A stretch of DNA of 64,000 nt from LMUY01 sp964247705 (GTDB lineage: Bacteria; Pseudomonadota; Alphaproteobacteria; Acetobacterales; Acetobacteraceae), in NCBI GenBank assembly GCA_964247705.1, contig CAXTVQ010000008.1, forward strand, positions 1 to 64,000. The letters are read 5' to 3'. This document shows, in pieces, positions 51,866 to 60,518 of the stretch. Numbering within the stretch: position 1 is the first letter of the stretch; each line of letters opens with the position of its first letter. The translations under genes and the position numbers were made by a program. The notes beneath the pieces were generated by a model that saw only the letters and a program-made list of their open reading frames with translations, had not been told where the DNA came from and ran no database searches.

Positions 51866-52441
51866 TCAGCCGATCTTGATCTTGGTGTCGGTCTCGAAAG
51901 CGTAGGGCGGCAGGTTCAGGTTGGCCGGCGCCGGTCCGTGGCGGACGCGGCCCGACACGTCATACTGGCTGCCGTGGCAGGGGCAGAACCAGCCACCCCA
52001 CTCGCCGCGCGGGTCCGTCGGCTTGTTGCCCAGCGGCACGCAGCCGAGATGGGTGCAGATGCCGATCAGGACGATCCACTGGGCGTGGCCTTCCTTGATG
52101 CGGGATTGGTCGGTCGCCGGCTCGATCAACTGGTTCAGCGGGACCGCCTCGACCGTCTTGATCTCCTCCGGCGTACGGTGGCGCACGAAGATCGGCTTGC
52201 CGCGCCAGACGGCCGTGATCCCCATGCCCTCGGTGATGGACGAGATGTCGATCTCCACGGCGGCAAGGGCCAGCACGTCGCTGGCCGGGTTCATGCTGTC
52301 GATCAGCGGCCACACGATCGCGCCGACGCCGATCGCGGCACCCGCCGTCGCCACGAGCTTGAGGAAGTCCCGCTTGGTGCCCTTCGGTCCGCCATGTCCT
52401 ACGGCGGGGGCGGCGAAGCCATCGGGATGCGTCGTGGACAT
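51866..52441 (-). CDS. petA: Rieske iron-sulfur subunit of the bc1 complex
   Basis: 191 aa from ATG 52441 with GAAGGG upstream; 27 open codons before it are shadows. Short N-terminal region with KRDFLKLVATAGAAIGVGAIVWPLI as the uncleaved membrane anchor (twin-Arg-like KRDFLK). The 2Fe-2S ligands are in ICTHLGCVPLG (CTHLGC) and WFCPCHGSQYD (CPCHGS), about residues 126-155. First gene of petABC-mtnP, divergent from hemF. Confidence 0.97.
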   Translation of the reverse strand: MSTTHPDGFAAPAVGHGGPKGTKRDFLKLVATAGAAIGVGAIVWPLIDSMNPASDVLALAAVEIDISSITEGMGITAVWRGKPIFVRHRTPEEIKTVEAVPLNQLIEPATDQSRIKEGHAQWIVLIGICTHLGCVPLGNKPTDPRGEWGGWFCPCHGSQYDVSGRVRHGPAPANLNLPPYAFETDTKIKIG

Positions 52442-52538
52442 GGTAGGAACCCTTCTCAAGCGCGGCGGCGCATGTTCTAGGGGACAGGCCTCGACCCTGC
52501 AACACACGCCGCGGTCACTCACCTTGGAACTTTTCCCA

Positions 52539-53411
52539 ATGTTGCAATCCTCTGGTCACGCCGGCCTCCGCCAGTCCGCCACCGAGTGGTTCGCGGCCTT
52601 GCGGGACCGGCTCTGCGCGGCGTTCGAGGCCATCGAGGACGAGGGCGGCGTGCTGGCTGGCAGCCGCCCGCCGGGCCGGTTCGACCGCACCCCTTGGCAG
52701 CGGCCGGGGTTGGAGGGCGGCGGCACGATCGGGCTGATGCATGGCCGGGTGTTCGAGAAGGTGGGGGTGAACGTGTCCACCGTCTCCGGTGAATTCAGTC
52801 CGGAGCTGCGCGCGACGATGCCGGGTGCGGACGCGGACCCGCGGTTCTGGGCTGGCGGGATCAGCCTGGTGGCCCACCCCCAGAGCCCGCACGTCCCGGC
52901 CGCGCACATGAACACCCGCATGATCGTCACCACGCGCGGCTGGTTCGGCGGCGGCGGCGACATCACCCCGATGCGGCCCGAGAGCGAGGCGGCGCAGCAG
53001 GACGCGGCCAGTTTCCACGCCGGGTTCAAGGACGCTTGCGACCGGCACGACCCGGCGTACTACCCCGAGTTCAAGGCGTGGTGCGACCGCTACTTCTTCC
53101 TGCCGCACCGTGGCGAGCCGCGGGGGCTGGGCGGCATCTTCTACGATCATCTGGACCGCAAGGGCGCCGCCGACGATTTCGCCTTCACCCGCGATGTCGG
53201 GCTGGCCTTCCTGGAGACGTATCCGGCCATCGTCCGCCGCCGCATGGGCAGCGTGTGGACGGAGGAGGACCGCCATCACCAACTCGTTCGCCGCGGCCGC
53301 TACGTGGAGTTCAACCTGCTGCATGACCGCGGCACGCTGTTCGGGCTCAAGACCGGGGGTAACGTCGAGGCCATCCTGATGAGCATGCCGCCCGAGGTGC
53401 GCTGGCCATAG
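52539..53411 (+). CDS. hemF: Oxygen-dependent coproporphyrinogen III oxidase
   Basis: 290 aa from ATG 52539. Aerobic heme synthesis: decarboxylates coproporphyrinogen III to protoporphyrinogen IX in the cytosol. Motifs: GGGTIGLMHGRVFEKVGVNVSTVSGEF, HMNTRMIVTTRGWFGGGGDITPM, DRYFFLPHRGEPRGLGGIFYD and the C-terminal GRYVEFNLLHDRGTLFGLKTGGNVEAILMSMPP. Position beside the heme-protein operon petABC, divergent with a 97-nt gap, fits a shared need for heme. Confidence 0.97.
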   Translation: MLQSSGHAGLRQSATEWFAALRDRLCAAFEAIEDEGGVLAGSRPPGRFDRTPWQRPGLEGGGTIGLMHGRVFEKVGVNVSTVSGEFSPELRATMPGADADPRFWAGGISLVAHPQSPHVPAAHMNTRMIVTTRGWFGGGGDITPMRPESEAAQQDAASFHAGFKDACDRHDPAYYPEFKAWCDRYFFLPHRGEPRGLGGIFYDHLDRKGAADDFAFTRDVGLAFLETYPAIVRRRMGSVWTEEDRHHQLVRRGRYVEFNLLHDRGTLFGLKTGGNVEAILMSMPPEVRWP

Positions 53412-53460
53412 ACGCGGTTTTGCTGTCTCGTTCGCTTATCCGTACGAAGGAGTGAGACCG

Positions 53461-53970
53461 ATGCGACTGCGCGTGATCGCCATGCTGGCCTGGATGCTGG
53501 CCCTGCCCACCTTCGCGTTCGCCCAAACGCCTGCCGTGAGCGGCCGGCCAACCACGCATCAGAGCGCGCCGGTCCATGCGGGCACGCAAGCTGCCCAACC
53601 GGCCGGCCCGGTGCTGATCGACGTGAACTCGGCCGATGAGACGACGCTCGACAGCCTCCCCGGTGTCGGCCCGGTGCGCGCCAAGGCGATCGTGGCCAAC
53701 CGGCCTTACAGCGAGAAGCAGGAGCTGGTCACCAAGAAGGCGGTGCCGGCCAACGTGCTGGCGCAGATCGAGGATAAGATCGCGCTGGTGAACGTGAACA
53801 CGGCGACGGCGGCGATGATGGCCAAGATCCTGCCCAATGTCGGCCCGGTGCGGGCGCAGCAGATCGTGGACAAGCGTCCGTACGCCACGTCGCAGGACCT
53901 GGTGAGCAAGGGCGCGCTGACCTCGGGCGTGTTCAACGGGCTGCAGAACCTCGTGACCGTCGGGAAGTAG
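53461..53970 (+). CDS. Secreted protein with two helix-hairpin-helix motifs
   Basis: 169 aa from ATG 53461 (AAGGAG upstream; a GTG at 53452 adds three residues). Signal peptide MRLRVIAMLAWMLALPTFAFA. After a Pro/Thr/Ala linker come two ComEA-like HhH units: VLIDVNSADETTLDSLPGVGPVRAKAIVANRPY and LVNVNTATAAMMAKILPNVGPVRAQQIVDKRPY, each with the hairpin GVGP or NVGP. ComEA-type proteins bind DNA in the periplasm during uptake, usually with one HhH unit; a tandem pair is less usual. No competence gene adjacent. Confidence 0.85.
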   Translation: MRLRVIAMLAWMLALPTFAFAQTPAVSGRPTTHQSAPVHAGTQAAQPAGPVLIDVNSADETTLDSLPGVGPVRAKAIVANRPYSEKQELVTKKAVPANVLAQIEDKIALVNVNTATAAMMAKILPNVGPVRAQQIVDKRPYATSQDLVSKGALTSGVFNGLQNLVTVGK

Positions 53971-53973
53971 AGG

Positions 53974-54441
53974 CTGAGGATCGACCGGGCTGGGCTGCTC
54001 GCGCTCAACAACGCCCATGCCGCCGAGACATCATACCTGACGCCCGAGCGGCTGGACGTCTTGCTGGCGGTTGCCTTCCAGGTGGGCGTGGTGGACGAGG
54101 GACGGACGGCGTTCCTGATCGCGATGGACGCGGCGTCGGCCTATGACGGCGTCAACTACCGCTGGTTCCGGGCGCGGTGGGAGCGGTTCAGCTATGTGGA
54201 CCGGGTGGTGACCATCCCGGCTGCGCGTGGCCGTGGGGTGGCGCGGGGACTGTACGAGGCGTTGTTCGCTGCCTCACGCCGGGCTGGGCACACGCGGGTC
54301 GGGTGCGAGGTGAACCTAGTGCCGCCCAACCCGGCCTCGGACGCGTTCCACGCCTCGCTCGGGTTCAGCGAGACCGGCCGGGGCGCGTTCGGGGAGGGGC
54401 GGGTCGTACGTTATCTCGAGCGGCGGCTGGTTGATGGTTGA
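53974..54441 (+). CDS. GNAT N-acetyltransferase with probable CTG start
   Basis: About 155 aa if the CTG at 53974 is used. A stop (53968-53970) bars longer frames, and the nearest ATG/GTG/TTG in frame is TTG 54061, which would cut off the first conserved part RIDRAGLLALNNAHAAETSYLTPERLDVLL. The rest follows COG3818-type GNATs: FLIAMDAASAYDGVNYRWF, FSYVDRVVTIPAARGRGVARGLYEAL (acetyl-CoA loop RGRGVA), CEVNLVPPNPASDAFHASLGF. Probably acetylates a small substrate; which one is unknown. Confidence 0.75.
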   Translation: MRIDRAGLLALNNAHAAETSYLTPERLDVLLAVAFQVGVVDEGRTAFLIAMDAASAYDGVNYRWFRARWERFSYVDRVVTIPAARGRGVARGLYEALFAASRRAGHTRVGCEVNLVPPNPASDAFHASLGFSETGRGAFGEGRVVRYLERRLVDG

Positions 54442-54489
54442 GGGCTGCGGGCCATGTGCTCGGGCTGGGATCGAGCGGAGCGCTGCGTG

Positions 54490-54633
54490 ATGATCAGGTT
54501 GTTGCCGAAGCCGGGTCTGTTGACCGGAGTGGTCGTTGCCGTGTCCGTGGTGAGCGGGGTTGCCTTCGGTGCGGCCGCCATGTCCGCCGCGCTGGCGGTG
54601 CGGTTGGCGGTGCGCGGGATGACCCGGCGGTGA
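54490..54633 (+). CDS. Small single-pass membrane protein, 47 aa
   Basis: Read directly: ATG 54490 to TGA 54631-54633, MIRLLPKPGLLTGVVVAVSV... then VSGVAFGAAAMSAALAVRLAV, ending GMTRR. One long hydrophobic helix flanked by basic residues; GGAG lies about 10 nt upstream. GC-rich third positions. The next gene starts inside its stop (GTGA). Family not recognised; it may be an accessory small membrane protein. Confidence 0.55.
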   Translation: MIRLLPKPGLLTGVVVAVSVVSGVAFGAAAMSAALAVRLAVRGMTRR

Positions 54634-54767
54634 TCGGCCTGCTGTATCTGCCGGTGCTGGCGATGATCCACTTCACGTCGGGTGCCGCGCTGGGCGGGAT
54701 GGCGGCGCTGTCGGCCAAGGCGGTGTGCGACATGCGGCGGGAGGACCGGGCTAAGCGGGCGCGGTAG
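54630..54767 (+). CDS. Small membrane protein, 45 aa, overlapping the preceding one
   Basis: GTG 54630 overlaps the previous TGA. Begins MIGLLYLPVLAMIHFTSGAALGG, one hydrophobic helix, then a charged C-terminus DMRREDRAKRAR. Translational coupling to the 47-aa gene suggests the two act together. Function unknown; converges on the MFS gene with 13 nt between. Confidence 0.5.
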   Translation: MIGLLYLPVLAMIHFTSGAALGGMAALSAKAVCDMRREDRAKRAR

Positions 54768-54780
54768 TCCGGGGAGCCTA

Positions 54781-56082
54781 TTACCCGAGTTGCGCCACGG
54801 ACGACCGAGCCACCGAGGCCCGCGGTTCGGAGTGCACCAGCGCCACGACCAGCATCGACAGCATCGTCATGGCGCCGAGTTCCATCAGACCGCCGTCGAA
54901 GCTGCCGGTGGCGTCGCGGATGATGCCGAACGCCCAGGTATTGAAGAAGTTGGAGAGGCTGCCGAGTGCGTTGATCAGCGCCAACCCGGCGGCGGCGGCC
55001 GCGCCGGACAGGAACGTGGTCGGCAGACCCCAGAACACCGGCATGCACCCGAATGCGCCGATGCTGGCCAGGCTGAGCATGGCCAGTTTCATCGCCGGGT
55101 CGTCGGTCAGCGCGGCGCCCCAGAAGCCGATTGCGGCTATGCCGAGCGAACCCAGGGCCGCGAGTTTGCGCTGACCCGGCCGGTCGGCCCAGAAGCCGAG
55201 CCCAACCATCCCGACGAAGCCGATGAAGTAGGGGATCATGGCGACGAAGCTGCTCTGCGTGTTGCTCAGCCCGAAGCCCTTGAGGATCTGCGGCATGAAC
55301 GCGGTGAGGGCGCCGGCGAGGCCGTTCATGCCGAAATAGGCGAGTGCGAAGGCCAGCACGCGGCCATTGCGGAGCACTTCCCAGACGCCGTAGCGCCGCA
55401 CCGACTCGCGGGCCGCCTTCTCGTGCGCCAGACGCTGGACGAGCCAGCCGCGTTCCTCGTCGGTGAGCCAGGTGGCGCCCTCCGGCCGGTCCGGCAGCAC
55501 GGCGTAAGTGATCACGCCCAGCACGATCGCCGGCAGGGCGTCGATCACGAACATCCATTGCCAGCCTTGCAGGCCGAGCAGGCCATCCAGGCGCAGCAGC
55601 ATCCCCGAGATCGGCGTGCCGATGACCAGCGACACCGGGATGGCGGCCATGAAGGCGCCGACAATGCGGCCGCGGTAGGCGCTGGGGAACCACAAGGTCA
55701 GGTAGAACAGGATGCCGGGGAAGAAGCCGGCCTCGGCGGCGCCCAGCAGAGCGCGGGCGGCGTAGAAACTGTTGGCGTTCCAAACGAAGCCGTTCAGGGC
55801 CGAGACGACGCCCCAGGTGATGGTGATGCGCGCGATCCAGACCCGCGCGCCGTAATGCTGCAGGGCCAGGCTCGACGGCACCTCGCACAGGAAATACGGC
55901 ACGAAGAAGATACCGGCGCCGAGGCCGAATGCCGCGGCACTGAGGCCGAGGGCGGAATTCATCGTCAGCGCGGCTACACCGACATTGCCGCGGTCGAGGA
56001 TGCAGACGAAGTAGGTCAGGATCAGGAAGGGTATGAGGCGGCGTGCCGTTTTGCGGACGGTCCGCGTTTCGATCTCGTCCAT
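54781..56082 (-). CDS. MFS transporter, ACS family
   Basis: 433 aa from ATG 56082 (GGAGGGA upstream). Twelve TM segments. IPFLILTYFVCILDRGNVGVAALTM is the ACS TM1 signature, followed by FFVPYFLCEVPSSLALQHYGAR and ALLGAAEAGFFPGILFYLTLWFP. Same family as the carrier at 18182-19510 but distinct in sequence, and not next to a catabolic gene, so its organic-anion substrate is unknown. It lies downstream of the EmrAB-like genes on the same strand, with 91 nt between. Confidence 0.9.
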   Translation of the reverse strand: MDEIETRTVRKTARRLIPFLILTYFVCILDRGNVGVAALTMNSALGLSAAAFGLGAGIFFVPYFLCEVPSSLALQHYGARVWIARITITWGVVSALNGFVWNANSFYAARALLGAAEAGFFPGILFYLTLWFPSAYRGRIVGAFMAAIPVSLVIGTPISGMLLRLDGLLGLQGWQWMFVIDALPAIVLGVITYAVLPDRPEGATWLTDEERGWLVQRLAHEKAARESVRRYGVWEVLRNGRVLAFALAYFGMNGLAGALTAFMPQILKGFGLSNTQSSFVAMIPYFIGFVGMVGLGFWADRPGQRKLAALGSLGIAAIGFWGAALTDDPAMKLAMLSLASIGAFGCMPVFWGLPTTFLSGAAAAAGLALINALGSLSNFFNTWAFGIIRDATGSFDGGLMELGAMTMLSMLVVALVHSEPRASVARSSVAQLG

Positions 56083-56173
56083 GGTTTCCCTCCACCGCGG
56101 CTTGCCGCCGTCGTTACGGGGATTGAAGACCCTTTCTCCTGGCGCTTTCAAGCCTTACCAGGCGCCTGCCTCG

Positions 56174-57736
56174 CTAATGCGCCGCGCCGCCGCCCTTCGC
56201 TTTCACGCCGGAAAACAAGAACGCGAACGGCACGATGCAAAATGCTCCTACCGAGCAGTACAAGAACACATCCGAATACGCCAAGACCTGCGCCTGCGTG
56301 CGCAGCGCCTGATACACCTGCCCGGTTGCCGTCCCCAACGTGGTCGCAGCCGCATGGCCCATCGACAGCAGCGTCTGCTGGTACTGTTGGATCGTGCGGT
56401 TGTAGCCCTGGTCGAACGGGTTGAGGTGATCGACCAGATACGCCGTATGGACCTGGGTGCGCTGGGTGATCATCGCCGTCGACAGGCTGATGCCGATCGA
56501 ACCGGAGACGTTGCGGAACATGGTGTACAGCGCTGCCGCGTCGCTGTTCAGCTCCTTGGGCAAGGTCACGTAGGAGATCGTGCTGATCGGCACGAACAGC
56601 AGCGCGATGCCGGCCGATTGAGCGATGCGCATCAGCATCAAGGTGTCGAAATCGATGCTCGGAAATAGCCGCGTGGAATAGACGAGCCCACTGCCGATGA
56701 CCATGAACCCACCGGCGATGATCAACTTGGTGGGCACGACCTTCATGACCTGCTGGACGATCGGGATGATGAAGATCACGGCCACCGCACCCGGCGCCAG
56801 CAACAGGCCGGCCAGCGTCGAGTTGTAGTTCAGCACCTCCTGCGACAATTGCGGCAGCAGCACCGCCGACGAGTAAACGATCGAAAACAAGCCGAAGGTG
56901 CAGAAGCAGCCCAGGGCGAAATTGCGGTCCCCCATCACCGCCAGGCTGACGATCGGCTTCTTGGCGGTCAGCAGCCAGCCGATCGCACCCAGAATGCCGA
57001 AGCCCGCCAGGATCGCCATGCCGCAGATGAAGTTGGAGCCGAACCAGTCGTCGTCCTCGCCGCGGTCCATCACGACCTGGAGGCAGCCGAGGCCGAGCGC
57101 GATCAACGCCAGGCCGATGGTGTCGATCTGCCGCTTCGGCTGGCTCGCGACCCAGGGCGGGTCCTCCACCAGGGCGGTGACCGCGAAGAAGGTGAACGCC
57201 GCGACGGGGATGTTGATGAAGAAGATCCAGCGCCAGGAGAAGTTGTCGGTGATGTAGCCGCCCAGCACGGGCCCGAGCACGGGGGCTACGATCGTGGCCA
57301 CCGCCGTGATCGAGAACGCGGCGCCGCGTTTCTCCGGCGGGAAGGTGTCGAGGATGATCGCCTGCTGGTTCGGCTGCAGCCCGCCGCCGAAGAAGCCCTG
57401 CGCGAGGCGGAACAGGATTAACTGCGGCAGGCTCTCGGCCACGCCGCACAGGAACGAGAACACGCCGAACATGCCGATGCAGATCAGGAAGTAGCGCTTG
57501 CGGCCCAGCCGGTTGCCGAAGAAGCCCGAGATCGGCAGCACGATGCCGTTGGCCACCAGGTAGGACGTGAGCGTCCAGGTCGCCTCGTCGTTGGAGGAGG
57601 ACAGGGCGCCGGCGATATGGGGCAGCGCCACGTTCACGATCGTGGTGTCCAGGATCTCCATGAACGCTGCCAGCGTCACCACCAGGGCGATCAGCCACGG
57701 GTTGGCCTTGGGCTTCCAGGCTTGGCTGTCGCTCAT
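56174..57736 (-). CDS. DHA2-family EmrB-like MFS efflux permease (second copy)
   Basis: 520 aa with 14 predicted TM segments. MSDSQAWKPKANPWLIALVVTLAAFMEILDTTIVNVALPHIAG is the EmrB N-terminus; the TM4-5 block is LAQGFFGGGLQPNQQAIILDTFPPEKRG, and FSWRWIFFINIPVAAFTFFAV is the DHA2 motif C region. It begins 2 nt after the stop of the first copy, and the two share long stretches of protein and DNA similarity, so they arose by tandem duplication. Expected to work with EmrA-like adaptor 59235-60461 and an outer-membrane channel. Confidence 0.93.
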   Translation of the reverse strand: MSDSQAWKPKANPWLIALVVTLAAFMEILDTTIVNVALPHIAGALSSSNDEATWTLTSYLVANGIVLPISGFFGNRLGRKRYFLICIGMFGVFSFLCGVAESLPQLILFRLAQGFFGGGLQPNQQAIILDTFPPEKRGAAFSITAVATIVAPVLGPVLGGYITDNFSWRWIFFINIPVAAFTFFAVTALVEDPPWVASQPKRQIDTIGLALIALGLGCLQVVMDRGEDDDWFGSNFICGMAILAGFGILGAIGWLLTAKKPIVSLAVMGDRNFALGCFCTFGLFSIVYSSAVLLPQLSQEVLNYNSTLAGLLLAPGAVAVIFIIPIVQQVMKVVPTKLIIAGGFMVIGSGLVYSTRLFPSIDFDTLMLMRIAQSAGIALLFVPISTISYVTLPKELNSDAAALYTMFRNVSGSIGISLSTAMITQRTQVHTAYLVDHLNPFDQGYNRTIQQYQQTLLSMGHAAATTLGTATGQVYQALRTQAQVLAYSDVFLYCSVGAFCIVPFAFLFSGVKAKGGGAAH

Positions 57737-57738
57737 GC

Positions 57739-59227
57739 TCAGTGGCCCCCGCCGGCGGCTGCACCTCGGGACGTCCGTGCTTCGAAGAGGAAAATCAGCG
57801 GCGCGATGCAAAATGCGCCGATCGCGCAGTAGGCGAACACGTCCCGGTAGGCGAGCACCGCCGCCTGCAGGTTCAGCGTTTGGAGCGCCATGCCCATGGC
57901 CTGGCTCGAGGCGTCCCCGGCAGCGCGGCCCATGCCGCGCAGGGTGTTGGCGGTCTGCGCGATGTAGTCGTTGAACGCCGGGTTGAACGGGTTGAGGTTC
58001 TCGGCGAGGTAGGATTGCCGCGCCTGNNNNNNNNNNNNNNNNNNNNNNNNNNNNNNNNNNNNNNNNNNNNNNNNNNNNNNNNNNNNNNNNNNNNNNNNNN
58101 NNNNNNNNNNNNNNNNNNNNNNNNNNGTAGGCGCAGCCGAGGGTGAGGAAGCCGAAGCCGATCAGGTAGCGCGTTTGGATGTACGGCAGCACGCGGCCGA
58201 TCACGGGGATCAGCACCAGGATGATGGCGCCGCCCGGCGAGAGCACCAGGCCCGCCAGCGTCGCGGTGTAGCCCAGCCGTTGCTGCGCCAGTTGCGGCAG
58301 CAGGACGGAGCCGGAATACAGGATGGCGCCGAGCGCAAAGATCATCACCGAGCCCACCGCGAAATTCCGGTTGGCGAACACGCGCAGGTTCACGATGGGT
58401 TTTTTCGCGGTCAGCAGCCAGGCGATGGCCCCCAGCACGCCCACCAAGCCCAGCACGAAGGCGATGCAGATCATCCGCGAGCCGAACCAGTCGTCATCCT
58501 CGCCACGGTCCAGCATGATCTGGAACGAGCCCAGGCCGAGCGCGATCAGCCCGAGCCCGATATAGTCGAAATCCACCAGCTTGGCCCGCGCGCGCAGCAC
58601 CCAGGGCGGGTCCTCCACCAGGGCGGTCACTGAGAAGAAGGCAAAGATGCCGACGGGCACGTTGATGAAGAAGATCCAGCGCCAGGAGTAGTTGTCGGTG
58701 ATCCAGCCGCCGAGCGTGGGTCCGATGATGGGGGCGAAGATCACGGCGATGGCGACGACACCGAACGCCTTGCCGCGCATCGCCGGAGGGAAGGTGTCCA
58801 GGATGATCGATTGCTGGTTCGGCTGCAGCCCGCCGCCGAAAAAGCCCTGCATCAGGCGGAAGCAGATCAGCTCGCCCAGGCTCGTGCTGGTGCCGCACAG
58901 GAAGGAGGACACGGTGAACATGGCGATGCAGATCAGGAAGTAGCGCTTGCGCCCGATCAGCCGGCCGAGGAAGCCCGAGATCGGCAGCACGATGCCGTTG
59001 GCCACCAGGTAGGAGGTGAGCGCCCAAGTCGCGTCGTCATACGAGGCCGAGACGGAGCCCGCGATGTGCGGCAGGCTCACGTTCACGATCGTGGTGTCCA
59101 GGATCTCCATGAACGCCGCCGAGGTGACGACGACGGCGATCAGCCACGGGTTGGCGCGCGGCTTCCAGGTCGCGTCCGAGGCGGGCGGGGCCGCGGTGGC
59201 GGTGGCGGCTTGAGCGGAGCCGCTCAA
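57739..59227 (-). CDS. DHA2-family EmrB-like MFS efflux permease (first copy), interrupted by a gap
   Basis: Starts at TTG 59227, 7 nt after the adaptor stop. The N-terminal part is 367 residues (MSGSAQAATATAAPPASDATW..., WLIAVVVTSAAFMEILDTTIVNVSLPHIAG) and runs into the gap at 58126. The C-terminal part resumes at 58026 (QARQSYLAENLNPFNPAFNDYIAQ) and ends EARTSRGAAAGGGH. By alignment to the second copy about 74 residues (222 nt) are missing, a multiple of three, consistent with one intact gene. It pairs with the adaptor. Confidence 0.88.
58027..58126. other. Assembly gap 3 (100 N) within the first EmrB-like gene
   Basis: No overlap between flanks. Comparison with the tandem paralog suggests roughly 220 nt are missing rather than 100. 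The near-identical tandem copy is a likely cause of the break. Confidence 0.9.
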
Positions 59228-59234
59228 ACGGCAG

Positions 59235-60461
59235 TCACTTCACGTACACCGTCGGGACGACCGAGATGCCGAGCGGCAGGGGGGAGGCCGGGTCCATGCC
59301 GCGGTCGATGATCAGCTTCACCGGCACGCGCTGCACGATCTTGACGAAGTTGCCGGTGGCGTTCTCGGGCGGGAAGGCGGTGAAGCGCGAGCCGGAGCCG
59401 AGCTGGATGCTGTCCACGTGGCCCTCGAGCTTGAGGTGGGGGTAGGCGTCCACCTCGAACGTCACGCGCTGGCCGGCCTTCATCTGGTCGAGCTGGCTTT
59501 CCTTGAAGTTGGCGGTCACCCAGACCTGCGGCGTCACGATGGAGAAGATGGAGGCGCCGACCTGGAGGTAGTTGCCGACCTCGATGTTGCGCTTGGTGAT
59601 CCAGCCGTCCTGCGGCGCCTTGATGATGGTGTAGCTGAGGTTCAGCTCCGCCTGGTCCAACTGCGCCTGCGCGCTCTTGATCTGCGCGTCCAACTGGCTG
59701 ACCTGCTGCTCGGCGTTGCCGATGTTCTGCTGGACCGGCTCGGACTCCGTCACCGCGGCCTGCGCGGCGGTCACTTGGCCCTGCGCGAGTTGAAGCTGGG
59801 CGGTGGACTGGTCCACGCTCTGCTGCGTCGTCGCCTCGTGCGCCACGGCGTGCTGGCGCTTGTATTCGGTCTGCGCCTGATACAGTTGGCCCTGCGCCTG
59901 CTGCAATTGGCCTTGCGCCTGGAGCAAGCGGGCGGGGAAGTTCTTCTGCGCGATCTCGGTGTTGAGCTGCGCTGCCTTTTGCTGGGCCTGCGCCATCAGC
60001 AGCGCTGCTTGCGCCGAGTCGCGCGACACGACGTAGTCCCGCGCATCGATGCGGGCCAGCACCTGGCCGGCGCGCACCCGCTGGTTGTCGTCCACCAGCA
60101 ACTCGGTCACGTAGCCGGACACTTTGGGCGAGATCGTCAGCGAGCGGCCGTCGGTGTAGGCGTCGTCCGTCGAGACCTGGCCCGCGGTCGCGAAGTAGTA
60201 GTACGTGCCGCCGGCGATCGCGAGCACCACGACGATCGCGCCGATGATCTTGACCCAGGGCGAGGACTTCTTGCGGGTCCGCTCCTGCGCGTCGTCCTGC
60301 TTCTCGTCGGCCTTGTCGCCGCCCTTGCCCTCGGATTTCTTGTCGTCGTCCTTGGACTTGCGGTCGTCCTCCTTGGGTGCGGGCCGGTTCCGGTCGGGAG
60401 ATTGCTCCTCCAACCGGGGCTCGTCATGACGAACGCTTGCATCCTCTTCGTCCAGGCTCAC
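59235..60461 (-). CDS. EmrA/HlyD-family membrane fusion protein
   Basis: 408 aa from GTG 60461 (GGGAG upstream). Unusually charged cytoplasmic N-terminus (about 65 residues of Asp/Lys/Glu/Arg repeats), one TM anchor (VKIIGAIVVVLAIAGGTYYYFA), the lipoyl/beta-barrel halves (TDDAYTDGRSLTISPKVSGYV, IDARDY; IIKAPQDGWITKRNIEVGNYL) around a long Gln/Ala-rich coiled coil (about 130-270). Periplasmic adaptor linking the EmrB-like pumps downstream to an outer-membrane channel. A perfect 14-bp palindrome lies 30 nt upstream. Confidence 0.94.
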   Translation of the reverse strand: MSLDEEDASVRHDEPRLEEQSPDRNRPAPKEDDRKSKDDDKKSEGKGGDKADEKQDDAQERTRKKSSPWVKIIGAIVVVLAIAGGTYYYFATAGQVSTDDAYTDGRSLTISPKVSGYVTELLVDDNQRVRAGQVLARIDARDYVVSRDSAQAALLMAQAQQKAAQLNTEIAQKNFPARLLQAQGQLQQAQGQLYQAQTEYKRQHAVAHEATTQQSVDQSTAQLQLAQGQVTAAQAAVTESEPVQQNIGNAEQQVSQLDAQIKSAQAQLDQAELNLSYTIIKAPQDGWITKRNIEVGNYLQVGASIFSIVTPQVWVTANFKESQLDQMKAGQRVTFEVDAYPHLKLEGHVDSIQLGSGSRFTAFPPENATGNFVKIVQRVPVKLIIDRGMDPASPLPLGISVVPTVYVK

Positions 60462-60490
60462 GATGCAACTCCCGGGGTGACAAAGGCCGC

Positions 60491-60504
60491 TGACCGATCG
60501 GTCA
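60491..60504. promoter_or_regulatory. Perfect 14-bp palindrome, candidate TetR-type operator
   Basis: TGACCGATCGGTCA lies 30 nt before the EmrA-like start and just after the ABC exporter stop. This spacing and symmetry fit a TetR/AcrR-family site controlling drug efflux. No TetR-family gene is in the window. Confidence 0.6.
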
Positions 60505-60518
60505 TCGCATAAAACTGG

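Noticed and set aside
56174..59227. A continuous 1017-codon frame appearing to fuse both EmrB-like pumps
   Set aside because: It passes through the 100-N gap and then reads the end of pump 1 in the wrong frame. The true start of pump 2 is ATG 57736 and pump 1 has its own stop at 57739-57741.
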